Positions 33,956 through 43,314 of a stretch of DNA of 64,000 bases are shown one piece after another. Where the stretch lies: NCBI GenBank assembly GCA_947479455.1, contig CANJZE010000018.1, forward strand, positions 1 through 64,000, read 5' to 3'. Every line of letters begins with the position of its first letter. Position 1 is the stretch's first letter. The DNA is from Bacteroidota bacterium (lineage in GTDB: Bacteria > Bacteroidota > Bacteroidia > Chitinophagales > LD1). The notes beneath the pieces were generated by a model. The model worked only from the letters and a program-made list of their open reading frames with translations, ran no database searches and was not told where the DNA came from. The translations under genes were made by a program, and so were the position numbers.

Positions 33956-35476
33956 ATGGCTTACATAAAAGATTTAACAAAGTTCGAAGGACAGGAAGTA
34001 GAACTAAAGGGCTGGAACGCACAAAAGCGCGACAGCAAAACAATTGTGTTCATGGTTTTTCGTGACGGCACTGGTTTTTGCCAGGCGGTTGTTGATTTGA
34101 ATAATGTGGGTGAAGAAAGTTTCGAAGCGGCTAAGCGTTTGCCGCAGGAGAGTTCACTTTCTATCAAGGGTAAAGTAGTAAAAGACGAGAAGCAAATTGG
34201 CGGTTATGAAATTCATGTTTCATCGCTTCAAATAATTTCTACCGCAGAAGAAAACTTTCCGATTTCCCCTAAAGACCATGGAGTAGATTTTCTGATGGAC
34301 AACCGCCACTTGTGGTTGCGATCAAGAAGACAATGGGCAATTATGCGCGTGCGCAACGAAATCATTTTTGCTATCCATACATTTTTCCAACAACGTGGAT
34401 TTGTGCAAATGGATGCACCAATCTTTACCGGCAATGCCTGCGAAGGAACAAGCACTTTGTTTGAAACTGATTATTACGGTGAGCCTGCCTATCTCTCTCA
34501 ATCGGGTCAGTTGTATGGCGAAGCAATGGCTATGGCGCAGGGGCTGATTTACACTTTCGGTCCAACCTTCCGTGCCGAAAAATCAAAAACGCGCAGACAC
34601 CTTTCTGAGTTTTGGATGATTGAACCAGAAATGGCTTTCTACGATTTGAAGATGGATATGGATGTAATTGAAGAGTTCATTCAATTTGTGGTGAGCACCG
34701 TTTTAGAAAACAAAAAAGAAGAATTGAAGGTGCTCGACCGCGACATTAGTTTTCTCGAAAAAGTTCGCGAGCCGTTTATCCGTATGAAGTACGAAGATGC
34801 GGTAAGCGTGATTAAAGGCGAGAAAGATGTGAACGGAAAATCTTCGTTGCAGATGTTAGCAGAAGAAGAAGAAGAATTGCAAAGCGCAAAGGCAAAACTA
34901 CAGACTGAAATTACGGAGCGTGAAGCAAAAATCGCCAGCGGGGAATTGAAAAAGGGTGAAATCAATTTCAACCAATCGAAGATTGATAAGTTGAAAAACG
35001 AAGTCAAAGACACCGATGAAAAATTGATGAACATTCCGGTATGGCAGAACAGCGCAAAGAACTTTAAACGCGGTGATGATTTTGGAGGAAGCGATGAAAC
35101 TGTTTTGACAAAAATGTTTGGTCAACCCGTAATGGTTTACAACTGGCCGCAAGAAGTGAAAGCATTTTACATGAAAGAAGATGAAACCGATAAAGGTTAT
35201 GCGAAAGGCGTTGATTTGTTAGCTCCCGAAGGTTATGGCGAAGTTGTAGGTGGTGGCGAGCGCGAAACAGATATTGAGCGATTGAAAAGAAAAATTGTTG
35301 AACACGATTTACCAATGAGTGCTTTCGAATGGTATCTCGATTTACGCAAATTCGGCAACGTGCCTCACTCCGGCTTTGGTCTTGGTTTAGAAAGATTAGT
35401 AGCTTGGATTTGCGGCTTGCAACACATTCGCGAAACCATTCCGTTCCCGAGAAGTTACGGAAGATTGCTGCCTTAG
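33956..35476 (+). CDS. asnS: Asparagine-tRNA ligase with coiled-coil insertion
   Basis: 506 residues, ~40 longer than E. coli AsnRS. An N-terminal OB-fold anticodon-binding domain (residues ~1-110) is followed by the class II catalytic core: RNEIIFAIHTFFQQRGFVQM (motif 1), TFRAEKSKTRRHLSEFWMIE (motif 2) and GFGLGLERLVAWICG (motif 3). Between motifs 2 and 3, residues ~290-360 form a charged helical hairpin (EEEEELQSAKAKLQTEI...KIDKLKNEVKDTDEKL), not part of the canonical core. It charges tRNA-Asn. Confidence 0.95.
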   Translation: MAYIKDLTKFEGQEVELKGWNAQKRDSKTIVFMVFRDGTGFCQAVVDLNNVGEESFEAAKRLPQESSLSIKGKVVKDEKQIGGYEIHVSSLQIISTAEENFPISPKDHGVDFLMDNRHLWLRSRRQWAIMRVRNEIIFAIHTFFQQRGFVQMDAPIFTGNACEGTSTLFETDYYGEPAYLSQSGQLYGEAMAMAQGLIYTFGPTFRAEKSKTRRHLSEFWMIEPEMAFYDLKMDMDVIEEFIQFVVSTVLENKKEELKVLDRDISFLEKVREPFIRMKYEDAVSVIKGEKDVNGKSSLQMLAEEEEELQSAKAKLQTEITEREAKIASGELKKGEINFNQSKIDKLKNEVKDTDEKLMNIPVWQNSAKNFKRGDDFGGSDETVLTKMFGQPVMVYNWPQEVKAFYMKEDETDKGYAKGVDLLAPEGYGEVVGGGERETDIERLKRKIVEHDLPMSAFEWYLDLRKFGNVPHSGFGLGLERLVAWICGLQHIRETIPFPRSYGRLLP

Positions 35477-35524
35477 CAAAACTAACTTTACCCAATATTA
35501 TTTTCACTTACATAACTCTTACTC

Positions 35525-36733
35525 TTGAAATTTTCCGACTTTAATTTTGAACCTGAATTGATGGAAGGGCTTAGCTCGATGAATTTCGAAAAGCCTACGC
35601 CCATTCAGGAGCTTTCTATTCCCATTATTTCATCGGGCAAAGACATTATTGGTTGCGCGCAAACAGGCACCGGAAAGACCGCTGCGTTTTTGCTGCCCGT
35701 GATTAATAAAATTATCAAGGAGCATAAGCATGTGGTGAACACGCTCATCATTGTGCCTACGCGCGAACTCGCTGTGCAAATTGATGAAGCCATGCAGGGC
35801 TTCGGCTATTTTACTCCGGTTACAGCTATTGCCATTTTCGGAGGGAAGGATGGAATTTCATTCGAGCAGGAAAAGAAAGCACTCACGCAAGGCGCGAACA
35901 TCATCATCGCCACACCTGGCAGATTGATTGCGCATTTGAACATGGGCTACGTGAAATTTGATTCTATTGAACATTTAATTTTAGATGAAGCTGATAGAAT
36001 GTTGGACATGGGTTTTAGCGATGACCTCAATAAAATTATCAGTTTCCTTCCTAAGCAACGGCAGACGATAATGTTCAGTGCAACCATGGCTCCCAAAATT
36101 CGAGAGCTTGCAAAAAAGATTTTGAATAATCCTGAGCAGGTGAATATTGCAGTTTCAAAACCGGCAGCCGGTGTTTTGCAGGGCGCTTACTTGGTTTACA
36201 ATACGCAGAAAATGGCTTTGCTCAAAAGTTTGTTGACCGGAAAAAATTTGTCGAGCATTCTCATCTTCTCTTCCACAAAAGATAAAGTGAAAGAACTCGA
36301 AAGAGATTTGTTGCGAAGCAAATTCAACATTGCTGCTATTCACTCCGACCTTGAACAAGACCAACGCACCGAAGTGTTACGACAATTCAAAAACAAGAAC
36401 ATACAGATGCTCGTTGCTACTGATGTTCTTTCGAGAGGCATTGATATTGATTCCATCGGTTTAGTCATCAACTACGATGTGCCGCGCGATGCAGAAGATT
36501 ACATCCACCGCGTGGGCAGAACTGCTCGCGCAGAAACAACCGGTGTTGCACTCACACTCATCAACCCTGAAGACATGCGCAAATTCAAAAGCATTGAAGA
36601 TTTGATTGGCGATGAAATAAAAAAACTGCCGCTGCCTCCTCAACTCGGTGAAGGACCGGCTTATGAGCCCAACAAAAAGTTTGAACGTCCGCAAGGGAAA
36701 GGAGGTAAACCTGCGTTTAGAAAGAAACGGTAA
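35525..36733 (+). CDS. DEAD-box RNA helicase, RhlE-like
   Basis: 402 residues. A TTG start at 35525 is chosen because it gives MKFSDFNFEPELMEGL, the normal N-terminus with the Q-motif region; the first ATG (35561) would remove it. Motifs: AQTGTGKTAA (I), PTRELA (Ia), DEADRML (II), FSATM (III), VATDVLSRGIDI (V) and HRVGRTAR (VI). A basic tail with GGKPAFRKKR follows. It unwinds RNA duplexes in ribosome assembly or cold adaptation; the exact substrate is unknown. Confidence 0.93.
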   Translation: MKFSDFNFEPELMEGLSSMNFEKPTPIQELSIPIISSGKDIIGCAQTGTGKTAAFLLPVINKIIKEHKHVVNTLIIVPTRELAVQIDEAMQGFGYFTPVTAIAIFGGKDGISFEQEKKALTQGANIIIATPGRLIAHLNMGYVKFDSIEHLILDEADRMLDMGFSDDLNKIISFLPKQRQTIMFSATMAPKIRELAKKILNNPEQVNIAVSKPAAGVLQGAYLVYNTQKMALLKSLLTGKNLSSILIFSSTKDKVKELERDLLRSKFNIAAIHSDLEQDQRTEVLRQFKNKNIQMLVATDVLSRGIDIDSIGLVINYDVPRDAEDYIHRVGRTARAETTGVALTLINPEDMRKFKSIEDLIGDEIKKLPLPPQLGEGPAYEPNKKFERPQGKGGKPAFRKKR

Positions 36734-36740
36734 TTGTATT

Positions 36741-36772
36741 TCCCAATTCCCTAATGTCCTATTTTCCTAATG
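36741..36772 (+). repeat. Period-8 array ending at a start codon
   Basis: Four 8-base units, TCCCAATT, CCCTAATG, TCCTATTT, TCCTAATG, fill most of the spacer between the helicase gene and the GreA-like gene. The final ATG of the last unit is that gene's start codon. Confidence 0.7.
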
Positions 36773-37225
36773 CCCGCCAACACCAAGCAACAACTACTTT
36801 TTCTTTGTAAAGACTTCATTGAAGCACGCATCAACAATTGTCAAAGCGCCATTGACGCAGCAAACAACTCAATCAACGAAGAAACCAAAAGCAGTGCAGG
36901 CGATAAGTATGAAACCTCACGCGAAATGATGACACAGGAAATAAAAAACAATAGCGCACAATTAGCCGAAGCCATCAAGCAGAAACAATTGCTTTCGCAA
37001 ATTTCTATTGATAAGAAACTTGATACCGTTCAGGTAGGAAGTTTGGTTTTCACTAACCTCGAAAAGTTTTTCATTGCTATCAGTGCCGGTTCTTTAAAGT
37101 GGAACAACGAAAACTATCTCGCCATTTCTCCATCTTCTCCGCTCGGCAGAAATTTGATTGACAAGAAGAAAGGCGATTCCGTTTTCTTCAATGGCAAAGA
37201 ATATTCCATTGAAAATATTTTCTAA
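36770..37225 (+). CDS. GreA/GreB-like coiled-coil protein
   Basis: 151 residues. An antiparallel helical N-terminal half (with ETKSSAGDKYETSREMM) is followed by a C-terminal FKBP-like part ending SPLGRNLIDKKKGDSVFF, similar to the C-domain of Gre factors. Bacteroidota carry such proteins, sometimes mislabelled 3-oxoacyl-ACP synthase; no such fold is present. Gre factors act in the RNA polymerase secondary channel. Whether this one does is inference, as the acidic tip residues cannot be placed with certainty. The start codon lies in a period-8 array. Confidence 0.6.
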   Translation: MPANTKQQLLFLCKDFIEARINNCQSAIDAANNSINEETKSSAGDKYETSREMMTQEIKNNSAQLAEAIKQKQLLSQISIDKKLDTVQVGSLVFTNLEKFFIAISAGSLKWNNENYLAISPSSPLGRNLIDKKKGDSVFFNGKEYSIENIF

Positions 37226-37260
37226 CTCCTCCTCTCATAGTTTTTATTTTTAACCATCTT

Positions 37261-38847
37261 ATGAAAGAACTCTCCAAATCATACAAACAGCAAAAAATTG
37301 AAGACAGTTTCGATGCCATCATCATTGGTTCAGGAATGGGCGGCATTGCTACCGCTGCATTCTTAGCTAAAGAAGGAAAGAAAGTCCTCGTGCTGGAACG
37401 CCACTACACGCCCGGTGGATTCACGCACGTGTTCACCCGCAATAAATACGAGTGGGATGTGGGCGTACACTACGTTGGCGATTTTCACCGGCCTACCACC
37501 GAGTTACACAAAATGTTCAACTACATTTCAGAAGGTAGAATGAAATGGGAAGAGATGGGCACGCCTTACGACATTGCGTTTTTCGGGAATGATAAATATG
37601 AGTTCCCTGCCGGCACCGATGAGTTCAGGGCGCAGATGAAAAAATATTTTCCGGGCGAGGAAAGCGCTATTGATGAGTATGTCAACCTAATTTACACCAC
37701 GCAAAAAAATCAACGCTGGTTCTTTGCTGAAAAAATTCTTCCCAATTGGTTGAGTACTTTTTTCGGAAACCTATTGCGTAAGAATGGATTGAAAGGAAAC
37801 AAAACCACCCTTGAAGTTTTAAAATCGCTGACCAAAAACGAAAAGCTGATTGCTGTACTCGCAACGCAATATGGCGATTATGGTTTGCCGCCTTCGCAAA
37901 GCAGTTTCTTAATGCATGCCGCGCTTGTGAAGCATTACATGAAAGGCGCTTGTTACCCCGTAGGTGGTGCGCAGGAAATTTTCAGAACGGTCGCTCCAAC
38001 TATTTTAAATAATGGCGGAGAAATTTTTACCAATGCAGAAGTAAAAGAAGTGATTGTGAAAAACGGGAAAGCTGTTGGGGTAAAAATGTTTGATGGCAAA
38101 GAGTTCTTTGCTGAGGTGGTTATTAGCGATGCAGGCGTTTACAACACTTACAAAAATTTATTACCGCAGCAGGAACAGAAAAATACGGAAGCCGAAAAGA
38201 TGTTTGAAAATTTGGCTCCTTCGGTTGGGCATGTGTGTTTGTATATAGGCATCAATGAGTCGAATGAGCAGCTGAAATTGGGCAAAGCGAACTATTGGAT
38301 TTTTCCTGAGCAGTATGACCACGATAAAAATATTACAGACTACATCAACAATCCCGATGCTCCGTTTCCGGTAACGTATATTTCTTTCCCTTCGAGCAAA
38401 GACCCTGATTGGGAAAACCGTCTGCCGGGAAGAACCACGATTGAAATTGTTACGCTCTCGCCTTACGCATGGTATGAAAAGTGGAAAGACAAACGCTGGA
38501 TGAAACGAGGAGAAGACTACAATGCGTTCAAAGAAAAATTATCGCAACGTTTGCTCGAAGAACTTTTCAAAAAACATCCTGAACTGCGCGGCAAAATTGA
38601 TTACTACGAACTTTCCACACCGCTTAGCACGGCTCACTTTGCCAATTACCAATACGGAGAAATTTACGGCATTGACCACACCACCAAAAGGTTCGACCAA
38701 AAACTTTTGAAACCAAGAACTCCGGTAAAAAATCTTTACCTCACCGGTCAGGATATTGTAAGCTGCGGTGTAGGTGGGGCATTATTCAGCGGACTGATTA
38801 CTGCAAGCGCAGTGAGTGGGAAAAATTTATTGAACCGATTGAAATAA
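37261..38847 (+). CDS. FAD-dependent oxidoreductase, RetSat/phytoene desaturase family
   Basis: 528 residues. The N-terminal dinucleotide-binding motif IIGSGMGGIATAAFLAKEGK (residues ~21-41) is followed by LERHYTPGGFTHVFTR, a family hallmark. GVHYVGDFHRP and the C-terminal NLYLTGQDIVSCGVGGALFS complete the FAD fold. Relatives include all-trans-retinol 13,14-reductase and carotenoid isomerases or desaturases. The substrate here is unknown; no carotenoid genes adjoin it. Confidence 0.85.
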   Translation: MKELSKSYKQQKIEDSFDAIIIGSGMGGIATAAFLAKEGKKVLVLERHYTPGGFTHVFTRNKYEWDVGVHYVGDFHRPTTELHKMFNYISEGRMKWEEMGTPYDIAFFGNDKYEFPAGTDEFRAQMKKYFPGEESAIDEYVNLIYTTQKNQRWFFAEKILPNWLSTFFGNLLRKNGLKGNKTTLEVLKSLTKNEKLIAVLATQYGDYGLPPSQSSFLMHAALVKHYMKGACYPVGGAQEIFRTVAPTILNNGGEIFTNAEVKEVIVKNGKAVGVKMFDGKEFFAEVVISDAGVYNTYKNLLPQQEQKNTEAEKMFENLAPSVGHVCLYIGINESNEQLKLGKANYWIFPEQYDHDKNITDYINNPDAPFPVTYISFPSSKDPDWENRLPGRTTIEIVTLSPYAWYEKWKDKRWMKRGEDYNAFKEKLSQRLLEELFKKHPELRGKIDYYELSTPLSTAHFANYQYGEIYGIDHTTKRFDQKLLKPRTPVKNLYLTGQDIVSCGVGGALFSGLITASAVSGKNLLNRLK

Positions 38848-38856
38848 ATTTCGCGC

Positions 38857-39219
38857 GTGGCATACAACCAAACATTAGAAGAGTTAATTCGCCAAATGCT
38901 TAAAGAAAAAAAGCAATTGTCTGTCGAGAAAAAAATGTTTGGAGGAGTTGCATTTATGTTGCAAAACAAAATGGCCTGTGGAATTGTAAAAGACGAATTG
39001 ATGGTTCGTTGTGTGCTTTCAAAATATGACGAAGCCATTCAACAACCCAACGCTGCTGAAATGAATTTTACAGGGCGAGTGATGAAAGGTTTTGTAATGG
39101 TAGATGAAGGAGGCTGGAAAAATGCCAAACAACTTAGCCAATGGCTCGACCTGGGAATTGAATTTGCCGAATCGGATGAAGGCAGAAAGAAAGTGGTTAA
39201 AAAGAAACTGAAAAAATAA
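38857..39219 (+). CDS. TfoX/Sxy N-terminal domain protein
   Basis: 120 residues from a GTG at 38857. The next in-frame ATG is 13 codons later and would delete the conserved AYNQTLEELIRQML start. The domain shows VEKKMFGGVAFMLQNKMACGI, KDELMVRC and FTGRVMKGFVMV, as in stand-alone TfoX_N proteins, followed by a Lys-rich tail. The C-terminal TfoX domain is missing, so a competence role is not implied. Confidence 0.82.
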   Translation: MAYNQTLEELIRQMLKEKKQLSVEKKMFGGVAFMLQNKMACGIVKDELMVRCVLSKYDEAIQQPNAAEMNFTGRVMKGFVMVDEGGWKNAKQLSQWLDLGIEFAESDEGRKKVVKKKLKK

Positions 39220-39224
39220 TTTTC

Positions 39225-39596
39225 ATGAACTACGAAACCTTCTCCAAAATATGGCTCGACACCTGGACCGGCAACCGCCCTCAAGAGCTTTTGAAATTCT
39301 ATCATGCTGATGCTTTTTATTCCGACCCTTCTAAACGAAACGGATTAAAAGGCCACACACAACTGCTTCCTTATTTTGAAAAACTTCTTTCGCTCAACCC
39401 AAACTGGAAATGGGAACCGGTCGAAATTATTCCTACCGAGAAAGGGTTCACTTTAAAATGGAAAGCAACTATTCCTGTCGGCAATTCTTTTGTGGAAGAA
39501 ACAGGATTAGATATTGTAGAAATTGAAAACAACCTCATTACCCGCAATGAAGTTTTTTTCGACAGAATGAAATGGTTGGAAGCGATGAAAAAATAA
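39225..39596 (+). CDS. SnoaL/NTF2-like domain protein
   Basis: 123 residues. The alpha+beta cone pattern of the NTF2/SnoaL superfamily is suggested by an N-terminal helix with LDTWTGNRPQELLKFYHADA, the YSDPSKRNGLKGHTQL loop and three long strands ending ITRNEVFFDRMKW. Members are small ligand-binding proteins or enzymes; no activity can be assigned. It starts 5 bases after the TfoX-like gene stop, so the two are probably cotranscribed. Confidence 0.7.
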   Translation: MNYETFSKIWLDTWTGNRPQELLKFYHADAFYSDPSKRNGLKGHTQLLPYFEKLLSLNPNWKWEPVEIIPTEKGFTLKWKATIPVGNSFVEETGLDIVEIENNLITRNEVFFDRMKWLEAMKK

Positions 39597-39611
39597 AGTT
39601 TATTAAAAACT

Positions 39612-39638
39612 AAAGCCCCGCAAAAATTGCGAGGCTTT
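39612..39638. terminator. Bidirectional terminator between convergent genes
   Basis: AAAGCCCCGCA / TGCGAGGCTTT forms a strong stem around a short AAAAT loop. A/T-rich runs on both sides suit termination of the SnoaL-like gene on the plus strand and of the ribonucleotide reductase gene on the minus strand. Confidence 0.75.
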
Positions 39639-39673
39639 GTATTTATTCCGAAGACTAGAGTCTCAATTCCGCA

Positions 39674-42600
39674 TTAGCTGCATCCCATACTATTTCCGCA
39701 GTTCAAACATTTGTAACAAGTGCCGCTGCGCAGGGTAATGTTTCCGCACACGCTGCAAGGTGGCGCATCACCCATCATTTCACCTGCTACTTTGTTGAAT
39801 GCATCCATAGAGTTAGAGGCCAACGTCAACTTTTTTTCTACTCTCATTTCGGTTACATCTTTTTTTGCTGCCGGTTTAACTGGCTCCTTCATTTCCGGAT
39901 GAACTGGTGTTACTTTCTTTTGCTCAATAGGCTCGTCAGAAATTTCAGTGGTTAAATCCATAGCACTGCGCTCGCGCATGCTTAACTCACTTGGTGTAAC
40001 ATGAACCAAATCTGTTCTGCCCAAGTATTCAAAGGCCAACAAACGGAAAATGTAATCTACAATCGAACTTGCGTTCTTGATATTCGGGTGATCCACCATT
40101 CCGCTTGGTTCAAAACGGGTGAACGTAAACTTGTTAGTGAATTCTTCGAGCGGCACACCGTATTGCAAACCGATAGAAACAGAAATGGCAAAGCAGTTCA
40201 TGAGTGAGCGGAACGAAGCTCCTTCTTTGTGCATGTCAATAAAAATTTCACCTAAGGTTTGGTCATCATATTCACCGGTGCGCACAAAAACAGTTTGCCC
40301 GCCAATTTTTGCTTTTTGTGTAAATCCTCTGCGTTTGTGCGGAAGTTTTTTGCGTTCCACAATGCGCGAAAGTTCACGCATAAAATGCGTATCGGTAGAT
40401 TCCTGCATCAATACGCGTGCAGCCTCTAACACTTGTTCAGGAGTTAATTTGCTAAACTCTTGTGCCACCGGTGCAGCCGTAGAAACCGGTGTTTCTTTTT
40501 CATCGTCCTTCTTGTTCGAAAGCGGTTGCGAAAGTTTACATCCATCGCGGTAAAGCGCGTTTGCTTTTAAACCAAGTTTCCATGAAAGTTCGTAGCAGTT
40601 TTGAATATCTTCTACCGTAGCTTCGTTAGGAAGATTAATTGTTTTTGAAATTGCCCCGCTGATGAACGGCTGAACCGCACCCATCATACGTATGTGGCCG
40701 TGTGCGTGAATAAAACGCTGACCTTTTGTTCCGCATTTGTTGGCGCAATCAAAAATTGGAAGGTGCTCGTCTTTCAATAAAGGCGCACCTTCTACAGTCA
40801 TAGTTCCGCAAACAAATTCGTTAGCAGCTTCAATTTGTTCTTTGCTATAGCCTAATTCGCGAAGCAAATTGAAGTTAGTTCCGTTGTATTGTTTCTCGGT
40901 AAAACCAAGACGCTGTAAAGTTTCTTCGCCCAAACTATACACGTTGAAAGCAAACGTAATGTCGAATGCAGCAACCAAACCATTTTCTATTTTTTCAATA
41001 TCAGAAGCATTAAATCCTTTTGCTTTTAATGATTCAGCATTGATATGCGGGCAACCGGTAAGCGTTCCGTTTCCTTTCGCATATTTTACAATCGCATCAA
41101 TTTCCGAAGTAGAATAACCTAAGTTTTCCAAAGCGGCAGGCACACACTCATTTACAATTTTGAAATAACCGCCACCCGAAAGCTTCTTGAATTTCACCAA
41201 TGCAAAATCAGGTTCAACACCCGTAGTGTCGCAATCCATTAACAAACCAATTGTTCCGGTTGGAGCAATTACTGTTGACTGCGCATTGCGGTAGCCGAAT
41301 TTCTCTCCCAATTGTAATGCTTCATCCCAAGCCGTAGTTGCTGCCTTTAATAAATAATCGGGGCAGAATTTTGGATCAATGCCTTGCGGTTTAATTTCGA
41401 TTCCTTCATACGCAGTCGCATCAGCATTGTATGCCGCCAAACGGTGGTTGCGCATTACCTTCAGCATGTGCTTTTTGTTTCTTTCGTAAGCCGGAAACGC
41501 ACCCAGAGTAGCCGCCATTTCTGCGGAAGTTTTATAAGCTACACCGGTCATGATAGCAGTAATAGCTCCACCTATTGCGCGTGCTTTATCGCTATCATAA
41601 GGAATGCCACTTACCATTAATACTGAACCGAGGTTTGCATAACCCAAACCAAGCGTACGGAATTCGTAAGAAAGTTGCGCTACTTCTTTTGAAGGGAACT
41701 GCGCCATTAAGACAGAAATTTCTAACACGGTTGTCCAAACACGGCTCATGTGTTCGAAACCGGCAACGTTAAACTCAAGCGTTTTATCGTTGAAGAATTT
41801 ACGAAGATTGAACGAAGCCAAATTACATGCGGTGTTATCCAAAAACATATACTCGCTGCATGGGTTAGATGCTCGGATAGATCCATCTTCAGGGCAAGTA
41901 TGCCATTCATTAATAGTAGAATCATACTGAACACCAGGGTCAGCACAACGCCAAGCCGCCATTGCAATTTTATCCCACAATTCTTTTGAAGGAATTGATT
42001 TCATCACCTTGCCATTACTGCGACCAAGCAAGTTCCAGTCTTCGCCTTTCTCTAATGTATGGAAGAATGAATTGGGAATACGAACCGAGTTGTTAGAGTT
42101 TTGTCCGGCAACAGTTTTGTAAGCTTCGCCTTCATAGTGCGAATCGTAACCAGCAGCAATCAGCGCGGCAACTTTATCTTCTTCCTTGCTCTTCCAATCA
42201 ATGAAATCAATAATTTCAGGATGGTCTAAATCCAAACAAACCATTTTAGCGGCACGTCTTGTAGTTCCGCCAGATTTAATTGCACCGGCTGCAGCATCAC
42301 CAATTTTCAGGAAGCTCATTAAGCCCGATGAAGTTCCTCCGCCTGAAAGTTTTTCGCCTTCGCCACGAATGTTGCTGAAGTTAGTGCCCACGCCAGAACC
42401 GTATTTAAATATACGTGCTTCTCGCGTCCACAAATCCATGATTCCTCCGCTGTTCACTAAATCATCATCTACAGAAAGAATGAAACAAGCATGCGGTTGC
42501 GGTCTTTCGTAAGCCGAAGTAGATTGCTCCAGAACTCCGGTATCAGGATTTACAAAATAGTGACCTTGCGGTTTACCGGTAATTCCATACGCGGTATACA

Positions 42601-43024
42601 AACCGGTGTTGAACCATTGCGGAGAATTCGGAGCCGCCATTTGGTCGAGCAACGAGTAAACCAACTCATCATAAAATACAGTGGCATCTTTTGCCGTAGC
42701 GAAATAGCCGTAGCGCTCGCCCCAACTTTTCCAGCAATCTGCTAAACGATGAACTACTTGCTTAGCCGAACGTTCGCCACCTAATGAACCATCCAGTTGC
42801 GGCACTCCGGCTTTGCGAAAATATTTTTGTGCGAGAATATCAGTGGCGACCTGACTCCATCCTTTTGGTACTTCTACATTGTACATTTCGAACACCGCAT
42901 CGCCTTTCGGATTACGAATTACGCTCGAGCGCAATTCATATTCAAATAAATCGAACGCTGACTTTTCCTCCTGGGTATAGAGGCGATCAAACTTCAATCC
43001 TTTCTTCTCGTTCTTTTTTGCCAT
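39674..43024 (-). CDS. nrdJ: Adenosylcobalamin-dependent (class II) ribonucleotide reductase
   Basis: 1116 residues. It reduces ribonucleotides to deoxyribonucleotides using a cobalamin-generated radical. Visible features: [32 protein letters not shown] near residue 390 (active-site Cys region), [20 protein letters not shown], and a long C-terminal part ending in a four-Cys-plus zinc-ribbon-like tail (CSVCGN...[14 protein letters not shown]) that should relay reducing equivalents. The length fits the large vitamin B12-dependent class. It functions aerobically or anaerobically. No cobalamin riboswitch was found upstream; instead there are overlapping inverted repeats. Confidence 0.95.
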   Translation of the reverse strand: MAKKNEKKGLKFDRLYTQEEKSAFDLFEYELRSSVIRNPKGDAVFEMYNVEVPKGWSQVATDILAQKYFRKAGVPQLDGSLGGERSAKQVVHRLADCWKSWGERYGYFATAKDATVFYDELVYSLLDQMAAPNSPQWFNTGLYTAYGITGKPQGHYFVNPDTGVLEQSTSAYERPQPHACFILSVDDDLVNSGGIMDLWTREARIFKYGSGVGTNFSNIRGEGEKLSGGGTSSGLMSFLKIGDAAAGAIKSGGTTRRAAKMVCLDLDHPEIIDFIDWKSKEEDKVAALIAAGYDSHYEGEAYKTVAGQNSNNSVRIPNSFFHTLEKGEDWNLLGRSNGKVMKSIPSKELWDKIAMAAWRCADPGVQYDSTINEWHTCPEDGSIRASNPCSEYMFLDNTACNLASFNLRKFFNDKTLEFNVAGFEHMSRVWTTVLEISVLMAQFPSKEVAQLSYEFRTLGLGYANLGSVLMVSGIPYDSDKARAIGGAITAIMTGVAYKTSAEMAATLGAFPAYERNKKHMLKVMRNHRLAAYNADATAYEGIEIKPQGIDPKFCPDYLLKAATTAWDEALQLGEKFGYRNAQSTVIAPTGTIGLLMDCDTTGVEPDFALVKFKKLSGGGYFKIVNECVPAALENLGYSTSEIDAIVKYAKGNGTLTGCPHINAESLKAKGFNASDIEKIENGLVAAFDITFAFNVYSLGEETLQRLGFTEKQYNGTNFNLLRELGYSKEQIEAANEFVCGTMTVEGAPLLKDEHLPIFDCANKCGTKGQRFIHAHGHIRMMGAVQPFISGAISKTINLPNEATVEDIQNCYELSWKLGLKANALYRDGCKLSQPLSNKKDDEKETPVSTAAPVAQEFSKLTPEQVLEAARVLMQESTDTHFMRELSRIVERKKLPHKRRGFTQKAKIGGQTVFVRTGEYDDQTLGEIFIDMHKEGASFRSLMNCFAISVSIGLQYGVPLEEFTNKFTFTRFEPSGMVDHPNIKNASSIVDYIFRLLAFEYLGRTDLVHVTPSELSMRERSAMDLTTEISDEPIEQKKVTPVHPEMKEPVKPAAKKDVTEMRVEKKLTLASNSMDAFNKVAGEMMGDAPPCSVCGNITLRSGTCYKCLNCGNSMGCS

Positions 43025-43108
43025 AATGTGTTATTGTAGGGTGGTGTTAAATCGTGCAGGGGTTTTACCTAAAACGTTGACGAATATATTTTTCAGAATT
43101 TTTGAAAA

Positions 43109-43194
43109 CCATCCCATTTTTCCACACCAATTGTGCAAAGGGGTTTGGGATGTTTTGAAACGCTGTGTGGGCTTGATTTAGCTGTGTGGAAAAA
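43109..43194 (-). promoter_or_regulatory. Interlocking inverted repeats upstream of nrdJ
   Basis: TTTTTCCACAC (43117-43127) pairs with GTGTGGAAAAA (43184-43194), and CATCCCA (43110-43116) pairs with TGGGATG (43146-43152). The arms interleave a-b-a'-b', so both cannot form as nested stems; as RNA they would make an H-type pseudoknot. TGTGTGG also recurs at 43164-43170. A possible -7 box TATATTCG (complement of 43081-43088) lies between this element and nrdJ; if it is used, the repeats are upstream DNA operators rather than leader RNA. Confidence 0.4.
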
Positions 43195-43314
43195 GAATTA
43201 CAGAAAAAAATTAGGAAATAATTTGGGCGTTTCGGGTAAAAATTTTGTATGCTTTTTTGGGCGGAGAAACTGGGTTTTGCCGCCTTTACAATGTATCGTT
43301 GTATTATTGCGCCA

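Noticed and set aside
36770-37225. 3-oxoacyl-ACP synthase annotation sometimes given to this family
   Set aside because: No thiolase fold, active-site Cys or adequate length is present; the sequence has a coiled coil plus a Gre-like C-terminal domain.
39720-43026. Plus-strand open frames opposite nrdJ
   Set aside because: They are antisense shadows of a confidently identified 1116-residue gene.
43025-43314. Cobalamin riboswitch upstream of nrdJ
   Set aside because: The B12-box and other conserved blocks of that riboswitch are not visible; only interleaved inverted repeats are seen.
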